Notes: generated by a model from the sequence alone, not told the origin. 5,851 bases of DNA from an uncultured Ruminiclostridium sp. (GCA_910585505.1 CAJUFF010000125.1:2938-8788); one strand, 5' to 3'; positions 1 through 5,488 are shown, numbered from the stretch's first letter. Numbers and translations: made by a program.

Positions 1-2
1 TA

Positions 3-716
3 AACGACGACCCCGAAACCGCCGAGGCAAACCCCTGGCAGTACGGCTACGATCCCCGCTGTGTATGGATTGAAGACAGATTCTGGATCACCTGGTGCAA
101 CGCTTACGGCTGGAAGCCTACCATCGGTGTGGGCTGGACCAAGGATTTCAAGGAATTTCACCAGTGCGAAAATGCCTTCCTTCCCTTTAACAGAAACGGC
201 GTAATGTTCCCCCGCAAGATCAACGGAAAATATGTAATGTTCAGCCGTCCCTCCGACAGCGGACATACTCCCTTCGGAGACATGTACCTTTCACAGTCTC
301 CGGATATGAAGTACTGGGGAGAGCACAGACACGTAATGGCGCCCGGCAGCGGCTGGGAATCCAAAAAGATAGGCGCGGGTCCTATTCCTATCGAGACAAG
401 CGAAGGTTGGCTTTGCTTCTATCACGGCGTACTTGAAAGCTGCAACGGATTTGTTTACAGCTTCGGAGCCTGCCTGCTGGACATTGATAAGCCTTGGAAG
501 GTTATTGCCAGATGTAAGGAGTATCTCATAAATCCACGTGAAATTTATGAGTGTGTCGGCGACGTACAGAACGTTACCTTCCCCTGCGCAGCGCTTTGCG
601 ACAAGGACACGGGCAGAATCGCCATTTATTACGGATGTGCGGATACCTGTGTAGGAATGGCGTTCACCAAGGTTGACGAGGTTGTGGACTACATTAAGAA
701 GCATTCTTCCGTTTGA
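3..716 (+). CDS. GH130 family beta-mannoside phosphorylase, C-terminal part (5' end outside window)
   Basis: The reading frame is open from the left edge (first full codon at 3) to a TGA ending at 716, giving 237 visible residues. GH130 proteins are usually a little over 300 residues, so roughly the first quarter is missing and the true start is off-window. Family signatures are clear. GYDPR (residues 15-19) matches the EDPR-type motif whose Asp (here D17) is the general acid in GH130. KIGAGPIPI (122-130) leads into GWLCFYHGV, and IYYGCADT (208-215) is the C-terminal signature. GH130 enzymes cleave beta-mannosides with inorganic phosphate, releasing mannose 1-phosphate in the cytoplasm. The sequence resembles the beta-1,4-mannooligosaccharide phosphorylase type known from ruminal Ruminococcus. 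The exact substrate (beta-1,4-mannooligosaccharide, mannosylglucose or beta-1,2-mannoside) is not decidable here. A terminator follows 57 bp downstream, so this is the last gene of its unit. A GTG at 129 is internal, not the start: family motifs lie upstream of it. Confidence 0.88.
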   Translation, partial: NDDPETAEANPWQYGYDPRCVWIEDRFWITWCNAYGWKPTIGVGWTKDFKEFHQCENAFLPFNRNGVMFPRKINGKYVMFSRPSDSGHTPFGDMYLSQSPDMKYWGEHRHVMAPGSGWESKKIGAGPIPIETSEGWLCFYHGVLESCNGFVYSFGACLLDIDKPWKVIARCKEYLINPREIYECVGDVQNVTFPCAALCDKDTGRIAIYYGCADTCVGMAFTKVDEVVDYIKKHSSV

Positions 717-773
717 GAGAAATAACTAAATTATTTTAGAAAAAGCTGCGGTATAAAAAGCCGTAATTTTGGG

Positions 774-800
774 AAACGCCGGTTTTGCCGGCGCTTTTTC
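774..800 (+). terminator. Intrinsic terminator after the GH130 gene
   Basis: CGCCGG (777-782) pairs perfectly with CCGGCG (788-793) around the loop TTTTG. The stem is followed by CTTTTTC. A-T pairs outside one mismatch (774-775 with 795-796) extend the stem. It lies 57 bp after the GH130 stop codon and should end that transcript. Confidence 0.88.
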
Positions 801-819
801 TGTTACATAAAGCCTGCTA

Positions 820-848
820 TTGACATTCCCGCTTTTTAAGTATATAAT
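820..848 (+). promoter_or_regulatory. Perfect-consensus sigma70 promoter pointing into the A/B repeat composite
   Basis: TTGACA (820-825) and TATAAT (843-848) are separated by exactly 17 bp, matching the vegetative consensus at all 12 positions. Transcription would begin near 855, only about 10 bp before the composite repeat. No ORF starts nearby. The next gene on this strand is malQ, 350 bp further on, with a terminator-like hairpin (933-971) in between. It could make a short RNA of about 115 nt, or be an original malQ promoter now separated from its gene. Confidence 0.8.
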
Positions 849-873
849 TATATGGTAGGTTTGTCTAATACTA

Positions 874-1032
874 TGGCTTGTTTGAAAATAGAGGAAATGA
901 CGGATATTTGACCCAAAACAGTTAGCTTCAAGAAAAAAACGCAGTCAAACCGTTGTTTGACGAGGCTTTTTGACACAGAAGACGACCGTTTGGGGACGAA
1001 AAGACGGCGTTTCCGATTTTTCAAACAAGGCC
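874..1032 (-). mobile_element. Repeat A, copy 1: MITE-like full-length palindrome inserted in repeat B
   Basis: The element is 159 bp with terminal inverted repeats built on CTTGTTTGAAAA (877-888 and the complement ending at 1029). It is flanked by TA on both sides (872-873 and 1033-1034), consistent with a TA target duplication as made by IS630/Tc1-mariner-type elements. Its reverse complement matches copy 2 (5572-5729) almost throughout. The first 32 nt from CTTG and the last 28 nt are identical, with scattered substitutions and small indels between. The two halves are imperfectly complementary along most of the length, with the hairpin at 944-961 at the centre. There is no coding capacity, so it would depend on a transposase elsewhere. 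Strand is defined relative to copy 2. Confidence 0.75.
933..971. terminator. Bidirectional terminator-like hairpin at the centre of repeat A copy 1
   Basis: GTCAAAC (944-950) pairs with GTTTGAC (955-961) around CGTT. Outside it, A-run plus GC (to 942) pairs with GCTTTTT (965-971). A T tract follows on the plus strand and a longer one on the minus strand, so it could stop RNA polymerase from either side. The same structure recurs in copy 2 with a different loop. Confidence 0.6.
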
Positions 1033-1085
1033 TAATTCACGATCGACAACAAAATTTGTCTATACTTTGATCGAGAATTAGTATA

Positions 1086-1136
1086 AGAAACTGTTCCAAT
1101 AGAAATTTGCGCACCATTCCTATTGGAACAGTTTCT
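1086..1136. repeat. 17-bp perfect inverted repeat upstream of malQ
   Basis: AGAAACTGTTCCAATAG (1086-1102) is repeated as its exact complement at 1120-1136, with a 17-nt spacer. It abuts the right end of repeat B copy 1 and lies 70 bp before the malQ start. There is no T tract in either direction, so it is not a standard terminator. It could be an mRNA leader hairpin if transcription starts at 855, a protein binding site, or an insertion remnant. Confidence 0.85.
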
Positions 1137-1144
1137 AAAATTGG

Positions 1145-1173
1145 AATACTATCAGTATTAAAAACGATATAAT
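1145..1173 (+). promoter_or_regulatory. Possible proximal malQ promoter with overlapping dyad
   Basis: A perfect TATAAT lies at 1168-1173, 33 bp before the malQ ATG. No good -35 box sits 16-18 bp upstream; TTGGAA at 1141-1146 is 21 bp away. Where the -35 would be there is a small dyad, AATACT-ATC-AGTATT (1145-1159). A weak or activator-dependent promoter, or an operator, is possible. Confidence 0.4.
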
Positions 1174-1206
1174 CATATCTCTTTTCAATGAAAGGAGCGG
1201 TTAAAA

Positions 1207-2685
1207 ATGAGAAGCTGCGGAATTTTAATGCATATTACGAGTCTCACGTCGCCTTACGGCATAGGCACCTTCGGCAGCGGGGCGGAACGCTTTGTGGATT
1301 GGCTGAAGTCTGCGGGACAACAGTACTGGCAGGTTTTACCGTTGGGGCCTACCGGTTTCGCCGACAGTCCTTATCAGGCGTTTTCCGCTTTTGCGGGAAA
1401 TCCTCTTCTGATTGATCTGGACGATCTTGTGCAAAAAGCGCTGCTTACGAAAGAGGATTGCCTTAACGCGGATTTCGGAGCCGATCCTCACTTTGTGGAT
1501 TACGAAAAGGTCAACCGTACCAAAATGTCGCTTCTTAACGAAGCGTACAGGCATTTCAGCGAGGATGTTGGATATCTTTCCTTTGTAAAGGAGGAAGCGG
1601 CGTGGCTTGAGGATTACGCCTTGTTTATGTCCATAAAGGAAAGCAATAATTTACAGCCGTTCTGGCTTTGGGATAAGGAACTGACCAACCGTAACCCGGA
1701 AGCCATGAAAAAAGCGGCGGAAGAGCATGTGGAAAGAGTCGGTTTCTGGAAATTTGTACAGTATGTATTTTTTGACCAATGGAACAGGCTTCGTCGGTAT
1801 GCCAACAGAAACGGGATAAAAATAATAGGTGATATGCCTTTTTATGTATCTCAGGACAGCTCCGACCTGTGGACTCACCCCGATTTGTTTCAGCTTAAGG
1901 GGGCGGGAAATCCCGCAGCGGTAGCGGGCGTACCTCCCGATTATTTTTCAGCGACGGGGCAGCGCTGGGGCAACCCTCTTTACGACTGGCACGCGATGAA
2001 AAAAGAGGACTATGTCTGGTGGATAGCAAGACTTAAAAAAGCGACGGAAATGTACGATATTCTGCGTATAGATCACTTCCGCGCCTTTGACACCTATTGT
2101 TCGATACCGGCTGAGGAGCCTACTGCGGTTAACGGAAAATGGATGCAGGGTCCCGGAATGGATTTCTGGAACGAGGTAAAGAAGCAGCTTGGCGAGGTGA
2201 ACATTATCGCGGAGGATCTGGGCGAGGTATTTGATAGCGTAAAACAACTGCTTAAAGATACCGGCTTCCCCGGAATGAGGGTAATGCAATTTGGTTTTAA
2301 CCCGAAAAACGAGGACAACACCCATATGCCGCATAATTATGTAAAAAATTCCGTAGCCTACACCGGCACTCACGACAATGACACGGTAATGGGCTGGGCT
2401 AAGGAAAACAGAGCCGCTGCGGCAAACGCTAAAAAGTATTGCAGGTCAAGCTGTCTTTTTTCTCCGCTGAACAAGGCGATGATAAAGACTTTGTACGCAT
2501 CCGCTTCCAATCTTGTGATAGTGCCTATGCAGGATCTTCTCGGTCTCGGATCAGAAACGAGAATGAATACCCCCTCCACCGTTGGTGGGAACTGGAAGTG
2601 GAGAATGACGGAAAAACAGCTTACACCTAAGCTTGCGGGCTGGCTTTCTTCTCTTAGTTTTGTATATTGCAGAAAGGGCGGATAA
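1207..2685 (+). CDS. malQ: 4-alpha-glucanotransferase (amylomaltase, GH77)
   Basis: This cytoplasmic enzyme (EC 2.4.1.25) moves alpha-1,4-glucan segments between maltooligosaccharides, releasing glucose, in maltodextrin and glycogen use. The protein is 492 residues, the usual size of the short bacterial MalQ. The N terminus GILMHITSLTSPYGIGTFG is the GH77 opening. The three catalytic acids are visible: nucleophile D289 in RIDHFRAF, acid/base E336 in IIAEDLG, and transition-state stabiliser D390 in GTHDNDT. Other family blocks are YWQVLPLGPTG (40-50), GDMPFYVSQDSSDLW (208-222) and LLGLGSETRMNTPSTVGGNW (444-463). The ATG at 1207 is preceded by AAAGGAG (1191-1197) with 9-nt spacing and opens directly into the conserved N terminus. 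No frameshift or missing catalytic residue is seen. It is a single gene between repeat-rich regions, convergent with the reductase and dapL on the other strand. Confidence 0.97.
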   Translation: MRSCGILMHITSLTSPYGIGTFGSGAERFVDWLKSAGQQYWQVLPLGPTGFADSPYQAFSAFAGNPLLIDLDDLVQKALLTKEDCLNADFGADPHFVDYEKVNRTKMSLLNEAYRHFSEDVGYLSFVKEEAAWLEDYALFMSIKESNNLQPFWLWDKELTNRNPEAMKKAAEEHVERVGFWKFVQYVFFDQWNRLRRYANRNGIKIIGDMPFYVSQDSSDLWTHPDLFQLKGAGNPAAVAGVPPDYFSATGQRWGNPLYDWHAMKKEDYVWWIARLKKATEMYDILRIDHFRAFDTYCSIPAEEPTAVNGKWMQGPGMDFWNEVKKQLGEVNIIAEDLGEVFDSVKQLLKDTGFPGMRVMQFGFNPKNEDNTHMPHNYVKNSVAYTGTHDNDTVMGWAKENRAAAANAKKYCRSSCLFSPLNKAMIKTLYASASNLVIVPMQDLLGLGSETRMNTPSTVGGNWKWRMTEKQLTPKLAGWLSSLSFVYCRKGG

Positions 2686-2830
2686 TGCTGATTACCTTAT
2701 AAAAAGTGATTGTATTGCCTGCCCAATAAAGCATTGCCGGCAATAATTGACACAAATGAAAAATTTATGCTTCAAAAATGTCTGCGTGAATTATGGTAAT
2801 ATAAAAAGGCTTTGCCGTACGAGGTAAACT

Positions 2831-2858
2831 TTGCAAAAAAGCCAATGCTTATTATAAT
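2831..2858 (+). promoter_or_regulatory. Promoter-like site in the malQ-reductase intergenic region
   Basis: TTGCAA (2831-2836; four of six consensus -35 bases) and a perfect TATAAT (2853-2858) are spaced by 16 bp. Transcription would begin near 2865, inside the hairpin at 2861-2888. No protein gene lies downstream on this strand. The site is A+T-rich, so a chance match is possible. Confidence 0.4.
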
Positions 2859-2860
2859 AG

Positions 2861-2888
2861 GGGACGTCCTTTTTGCAGGGCGTCCCCT
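2861..2888 (+). repeat. G/C-rich hairpin
   Basis: GGGGACGTCC (2861-2870) pairs with GGGCGTCCCC (2879-2888) over 10 bp around TTTTTGCA. One position is a G-U wobble in plus-strand RNA and would be an A-C mismatch in minus-strand RNA, so the structure favours plus-strand transcription. No T tract follows, so it is not a simple terminator. Confidence 0.65.
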
Positions 2889-3009
2889 CTGTCGTGACTG
2901 TAAAAAGTTTTTTCCGTTTATTGCTCATTTGGCATTGGGGGAGCACTGCTGCGGTGAGAATTTCGCCCTCTGAGGAGGGCGACAAGAGGTGTCGCCATTT
3001 CTATTTAGG

Positions 3010-3062
3010 AAAAAGCCGGATTTCGGCAAAAAAGCGCCGCTCCCGATGAAATGAGCAGCGCT
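3010..3062 (-). terminator. Tandem minus-strand terminators, probably ending the dapL-reductase transcript
   Basis: On the minus strand AGCGCTGCTC (3062-3053) pairs with GAGCGGCGCT (3042-3033), including one wobble that is valid only in minus-strand RNA, followed by a run of T (3033-3028). Directly after comes a second hairpin, GCCG-AAATC-CGGC (3027-3015), followed by TTTTT. They lie about 280-330 bp past the reductase stop codon, with no other minus-strand gene between. Confidence 0.75.
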
Positions 3063-3115
3063 GACGACTTATAACCGCTGCCGGACGTCTCTCGTATCTT
3101 AAGCGGCAAGGATTT

Positions 3116-3150
3116 AAGAGGCTTTACAGGCAAAGTCTCTTCATTTTGTT
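3116..3150 (+). terminator. Plus-strand terminator-like hairpin
   Basis: AAGAGGCTTT (3116-3125) pairs with AAAGTCTCTT (3132-3141) around ACAGGC. It is a 10-bp stem with one wobble that pairs only in plus-strand RNA, followed by the T-rich CATTTTGTTT. It could end malQ read-through or an RNA starting near 2865. Confidence 0.55.
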
Positions 3151-3210
3151 TAATACTAATTCCCGATCAAAGTATAGACAAATTTTGTTGTAGATCGGGA
3201 ATTAGTATAA
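3151..3210 (+). repeat. Repeat B, copy 2 (uninterrupted)
   Basis: ATACTAATTCCCGATC (3153-3168) and its exact complement (3193-3208) form a 16-bp stem around a 24-nt loop containing GTATAGACAAATTTTGTTG. This is the empty-site form. The TA used for repeat A insertion in the other two copies is intact here at 3157-3158. It carries no ORF. It is taken as the reference orientation for B. Confidence 0.82.
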
Positions 3211-3224
3211 GCTGAGTTTTATAC

Positions 3225-3272
3225 TGATAACCATTTTGACACAGGATAAAATCATAGTCAAAATGGTTATTA
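3225..3272. repeat. 14-bp inverted repeat next to repeat B copy 2
   Basis: ATAACCATTTTGAC (3227-3240) is repeated as its exact complement at 3257-3270, with a 16-nt spacer. A wobble and one further pair extend the stem outward. Its layout matches the 17-bp repeat beside B copy 1, though the sequence is unrelated. There is no T tract. Confidence 0.75.
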
Positions 3273-3284
3273 CACCCGAAGCAT

Positions 3285-3330
3285 TGTCAACCGATTAAAA
3301 ACCATTTTTCCGATTTTTAATTGGTTAACA
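3285..3330. repeat. A+T-rich imperfect inverted repeat just after the reductase gene
   Basis: AACCGATTAAAAA (3289-3301) pairs with TTTTTAATTGGTT (3314-3326), with one G-T, around a 12-nt loop. Three more pairs (TTG with AACA-side bases) lie outside one mismatch. It begins 10 bp past the reductase stop on the minus strand. It may protect or terminate that mRNA weakly, but it lacks a classical T tract after a G/C stem. Confidence 0.5.
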
Positions 3331-3339
3331 GTATTAATA

Positions 3340-4194
3340 TCAGAAATTTACCGTATCCGGGTCATTTCCGGAACCGCCGATATACGGCATTTCATTTATG
3401 CGTTTCATATCTTCGTCTGAAATTTCAAAATCGAAGACATACGAGTTTTCTTTTATACGGCTTTCGGTTACAGATTTCGGCAAAGGGAGAACGCCGTTTT
3501 GAAGACACCATTTTATGCAGAGCTGTGCTGTTGATTTACCGTAGCTTTCGGCTATTTCCCCAAGAACGGGGTTGCTCAGCATACGTCCCTGACCCAACGG
3601 GCCCCATGCTTCCACAAGGATATTGTTTTCACGGCAGAAGTTTACCGTTTCCTCCTGCGTCTGACCCGGATGATACTCAATCTGGTTTACCATTGGTTTT
3701 ATTTCTGTATTCATAAGAGCTTTAAGGTGATGCGGCTTAAAGTTTGAAACGCCTATTGCTTTTATCTTGCCTGATTTGTAAAGCTCGGTCATTGCCCGCC
3801 ATGTATCGAGGTTTATTTGCTCCCAATTATCAAAACGGTGAGCGGATGCGGGCCAATGGATTAGGTACAGATCGAGATAATCAGTTTTAAGCGCGGAAAG
3901 AGTTTTTTCAAAGGCGTTAAGGGTTGTACGATAACCCCTGTCATCGTTGAAAACCTTGCTGGTAAGGAATACGTCTGCACGAGCAAGCCCCGATTCCTTA
4001 ACCGCCTCGCCTACGCCAGATTCGTTTTTGTAGCCGGCCGCCGTATCTATATGGCGGTAGCCTGTTTGGAGGGCAATTTTTACTGCGGACAGGGCTGTCC
4101 GATCGTCGGTTCGCCAGGTGCCGTAGCCTAAACAGGGGATACTGTAATTATTTGAAAGAGTAAGGGTGGACTGTGGTGTTTGAAAGTTTGACAT
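3340..4194 (-). CDS. Aldo/keto reductase (AKR superfamily, 284 aa)
   Basis: This is an NADPH-dependent oxidoreductase of the (beta/alpha)8 AKR superfamily, acting on aldehydes or ketones in the cytoplasm. The AKR catalytic tetrad is complete: D50 and Y55 in GYRHIDTAAGY, K80 in LTSKVF, and H113 in DLYLIHWPAS. GVSNF, VNQIEYHPG and the cofactor-binding LPKSVTESRIKEN near the C terminus are family signatures. The closest style is the 2,5-diketo-D-gluconate reductase/glyoxal reductase-like bacterial AKRs, but substrate cannot be read from sequence. I chose the ATG at 4194, which opens on MSNFQTPQSTLTL. AGAAAGG upstream (around 4208-4214) is spaced a rather long 13 nt. A TTG at 4248 would add 18 residues encoded by a palindrome and is unlikely. 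The gene is 80 bp downstream of dapL on the same strand with no clear promoter between, so co-transcription is likely. Confidence 0.93.
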   Translation of the reverse strand: MSNFQTPQSTLTLSNNYSIPCLGYGTWRTDDRTALSAVKIALQTGYRHIDTAAGYKNESGVGEAVKESGLARADVFLTSKVFNDDRGYRTTLNAFEKTLSALKTDYLDLYLIHWPASAHRFDNWEQINLDTWRAMTELYKSGKIKAIGVSNFKPHHLKALMNTEIKPMVNQIEYHPGQTQEETVNFCRENNILVEAWGPLGQGRMLSNPVLGEIAESYGKSTAQLCIKWCLQNGVLPLPKSVTESRIKENSYVFDFEISDEDMKRINEMPYIGGSGNDPDTVNF

Positions 4195-4230
4195 TTTTAT
4201 ATACTTACCTTTCTTTAAAAAATTTCCCTG

Positions 4231-4258
4231 ATGCCAATCTTTGATCAAAGATTGGCAT
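4231..4258. repeat. 28-bp perfect palindrome between dapL and the reductase gene
   Basis: The half-site ATGCCAATCTTTGA is followed immediately by its complement, giving a 28-bp palindrome with no spacer. The arm ATCAAAGATTGG also occurs in the right arm of repeat B copy 3 (near 5767-5778), so this may be a B-type hairpin that lost its loop. On the minus strand T6 follows 9 nt after the palindrome, which is too far for a good terminator. A dimeric-protein site or an mRNA processing hairpin are alternatives. Confidence 0.85.
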
Positions 4259-4274
4259 TAAATACACTATTATT

Positions 4275-5474
4275 TTATTTCAGCATATTTTCAAGCCGCG
4301 TCATCGCTTCCATGGTTTTTTCCATAGATCCGAACGCGGTCATTCTGAACCAGCCTTCACCGTTTTTTCCGAATCCCGCCCCCGGAGTTCCCACGACCTC
4401 CGCTTCATTCAGCAGCTTATGAAAAAATTCCCAGCTTCCCATACCGTCGGGACATCTGAACCAGATATACGGGCTGTTAACTCCTCCGGTATACTCAATC
4501 CCCAATTTATCAAAGGATTTCATCATAATTTTCGCGTTATTCAGATAGTATCCGACGATCTCTCTGCACTCCCTCTGACCCTCGTCTGAAAAAACAGCTT
4601 CCGCCGCTCTCTGCACCGGGTAAGACACTCCGTTAAACTTGCTTCCCTGTCTCCTCGTCCAGATTTTTCTTACGCTGTACTCGGTTCCGTCCTCAGCTTC
4701 AAACATCAATTCTTCGGGAATAACGGTATAGCCGCATCTTGTTCCGGTAAAGCCCGCCGTTTTTGAAAGTGAGCATATTTCCAACGCGCACTTTTTGGCG
4801 CCCTCTATTTCAAATATGCTCCGAGGCAGTTTTTCATCGGTAATAAACGCCTCGTACGCCGCGTCGTAAATAATAACCGCTTTGTTTTTAAGGGCGTAAT
4901 CAACCCATTCTTTAAGCTGTTCTTTGGTATAGGCGGAACCTGTGGGATTATTGGGGGAGCAAAGGTAAACGAGGTCGGCTCCATAACTTGGCGGCATTGC
5001 CGCAAAGCCGTTTTCGGGGGTACTGTCAGCGTAGCTGATGAATTTTCCGCCCATGGTGTTAGAGTCTACGTAAACGGGGTATGCGGGGTCGGTGACCAAG
5101 ACTTTACAGGAAGCGTCAAAAATATCGTTTATATTTCCACTGTCCGATTTTGCGCCGTCGCTGATAAAAATTTCCTCTGTGGACAGTTCGACGTTCCTTT
5201 TTTTGTAGTAGCCTTTTACGGCTTCTCTCAGGAAGTCGTAGCCCTGTCCGCTGTCCTCGTAGCCGCGGAAGGTTTCTTTTTTTCCCATTTCCGCGCTTGC
5301 TTTTTCCATAGCCTTGACCACAGCTGGGGCGAGAGGAAGTGTTACGTCACCGATCCCCATTTTAATAAGCTTATGGTCGGGATGGGAGGAGATGTATTGA
5401 TTTACTTGCTTGCTTATTTCTTTGAAAAGATAATTTTCCTTGAGGTTAAGGAAATTCGAGTTCATTTTAGCCAT
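4275..5474 (-). CDS. dapL: LL-diaminopimelate aminotransferase (PLP fold type I)
   Basis: DapL (EC 2.6.1.83) converts tetrahydrodipicolinate directly to LL-2,6-diaminopimelate using glutamate, bypassing the acylated DapD/DapC/DapE route for lysine and peptidoglycan. The 399-residue length and the N terminus MNSNFLNLKENYLFKEI, then LIKMGIGDVTLPL, are typical of DapL. SDGAKSDSGN (105-114), TDPAYPVYVDSNTMGG (128-143) and SPNNPTG (173-179) follow. PLP contacts are D204 and Y207 (YDAAYEAF), the Schiff-base lysine K238 in SLSKTAGFTGTR, R246, and the carboxylate-binding R377 in GWFRMTAFG. The start at 5474 is preceded by AGAAAGGG with 7-nt spacing. An ATG-like codon at 5504 would fall at the predicted transcription start, so I reject it. 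A generic aminotransferase is the alternative, but the motif set favours DapL. A promoter lies at 5510-5538, and the reductase follows. Confidence 0.93.
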   Translation of the reverse strand: MAKMNSNFLNLKENYLFKEISKQVNQYISSHPDHKLIKMGIGDVTLPLAPAVVKAMEKASAEMGKKETFRGYEDSGQGYDFLREAVKGYYKKRNVELSTEEIFISDGAKSDSGNINDIFDASCKVLVTDPAYPVYVDSNTMGGKFISYADSTPENGFAAMPPSYGADLVYLCSPNNPTGSAYTKEQLKEWVDYALKNKAVIIYDAAYEAFITDEKLPRSIFEIEGAKKCALEICSLSKTAGFTGTRCGYTVIPEELMFEAEDGTEYSVRKIWTRRQGSKFNGVSYPVQRAAEAVFSDEGQRECREIVGYYLNNAKIMMKSFDKLGIEYTGGVNSPYIWFRCPDGMGSWEFFHKLLNEAEVVGTPGAGFGKNGEGWFRMTAFGSMEKTMEAMTRLENMLK

Positions 5475-5480
5475 ATTTAT

Positions 5481-5488
5481 GCCCTTTC
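5481..5488 (-). promoter_or_regulatory. dapL ribosome binding site (decides the start)
   Basis: On the minus strand AGAAAGGG ends 7 nt before the ATG at 5474. The other in-frame starts, at 5504 and 5465, lack comparable spacing. Confidence 0.75.

Larger units (their letters stand above)
866..1086 (-). repeat. Repeat B, copy 1, interrupted by repeat A
   Basis: The left piece is TAATACTA (866-873) and the right piece runs 1033-1086. Removing 874-1034 (A plus one TA) gives TAATACTAATTCACGATC, a 24-nt loop, then GATCGAGAATTAGTATAA. This matches the uninterrupted copy at 3151-3210. The loop, read on the minus strand, contains GTATAGACAAATTTTGTTG as in copy 2, so this copy is in reverse orientation. 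The arms are complementary with one mismatch. It carries no ORF. Confidence 0.8.
2686..3339. other. Gene-free convergent intergenic region rich in hairpins
   Basis: This 654-bp stretch lies between the 3' ends of malQ and the reductase. I find no credible protein gene: the longest open frames run through hairpins and lack a ribosome binding site. It holds a 12-bp palindrome ATTGCCGGCAAT (2733-2744), a promoter-like site (2831-2858), a G/C-rich hairpin (2861-2888), a hairpin of TCGCCCTC with GAGGGCGA (near 2963-2982), terminators in both orientations, repeat B copy 2 and two further inverted repeats. No clear terminator lies directly after malQ, so its transcript may run on to about 3150. Confidence 0.7.

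Noticed and set aside
866..1136. CRISPR array or tandem repeat block
   Set aside because: The repeats are inverted and nested, not direct and regularly spaced, and there are no spacers or cas genes.
2747..2752. TTGACA as a promoter -35 box after malQ
   Set aside because: No -10-like hexamer occurs at 16-18 bp; the nearest A+T-rich candidate is more than 40 bp away.
2791..2985. A 64-codon minus-strand open frame in the malQ-reductase gap
   Set aside because: It starts at a TTG inside a hairpin, has no ribosome binding site, runs through other hairpins and promoter-like A+T-rich DNA, and resembles no family I know.
3236..3264. TTGACA inside the 14-bp inverted repeat as a promoter
   Set aside because: The only -10 candidate at 17 bp is CAAAAT, weak, and the symmetry of the repeat produces a similar match on the other strand.
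4231..4258. The 28-bp palindrome as an intrinsic terminator for dapL
   Set aside because: There is no G/C-rich stem with an adjacent T tract; the T run starts 9 nt later, and the reductase gene lacks an evident promoter of its own.
3340..5474. A novel biosynthetic operon formed by dapL and the reductase
   Set aside because: Both are common housekeeping-type families, the spacing of 80 bp is loose, and nothing in either protein points to a shared substrate.
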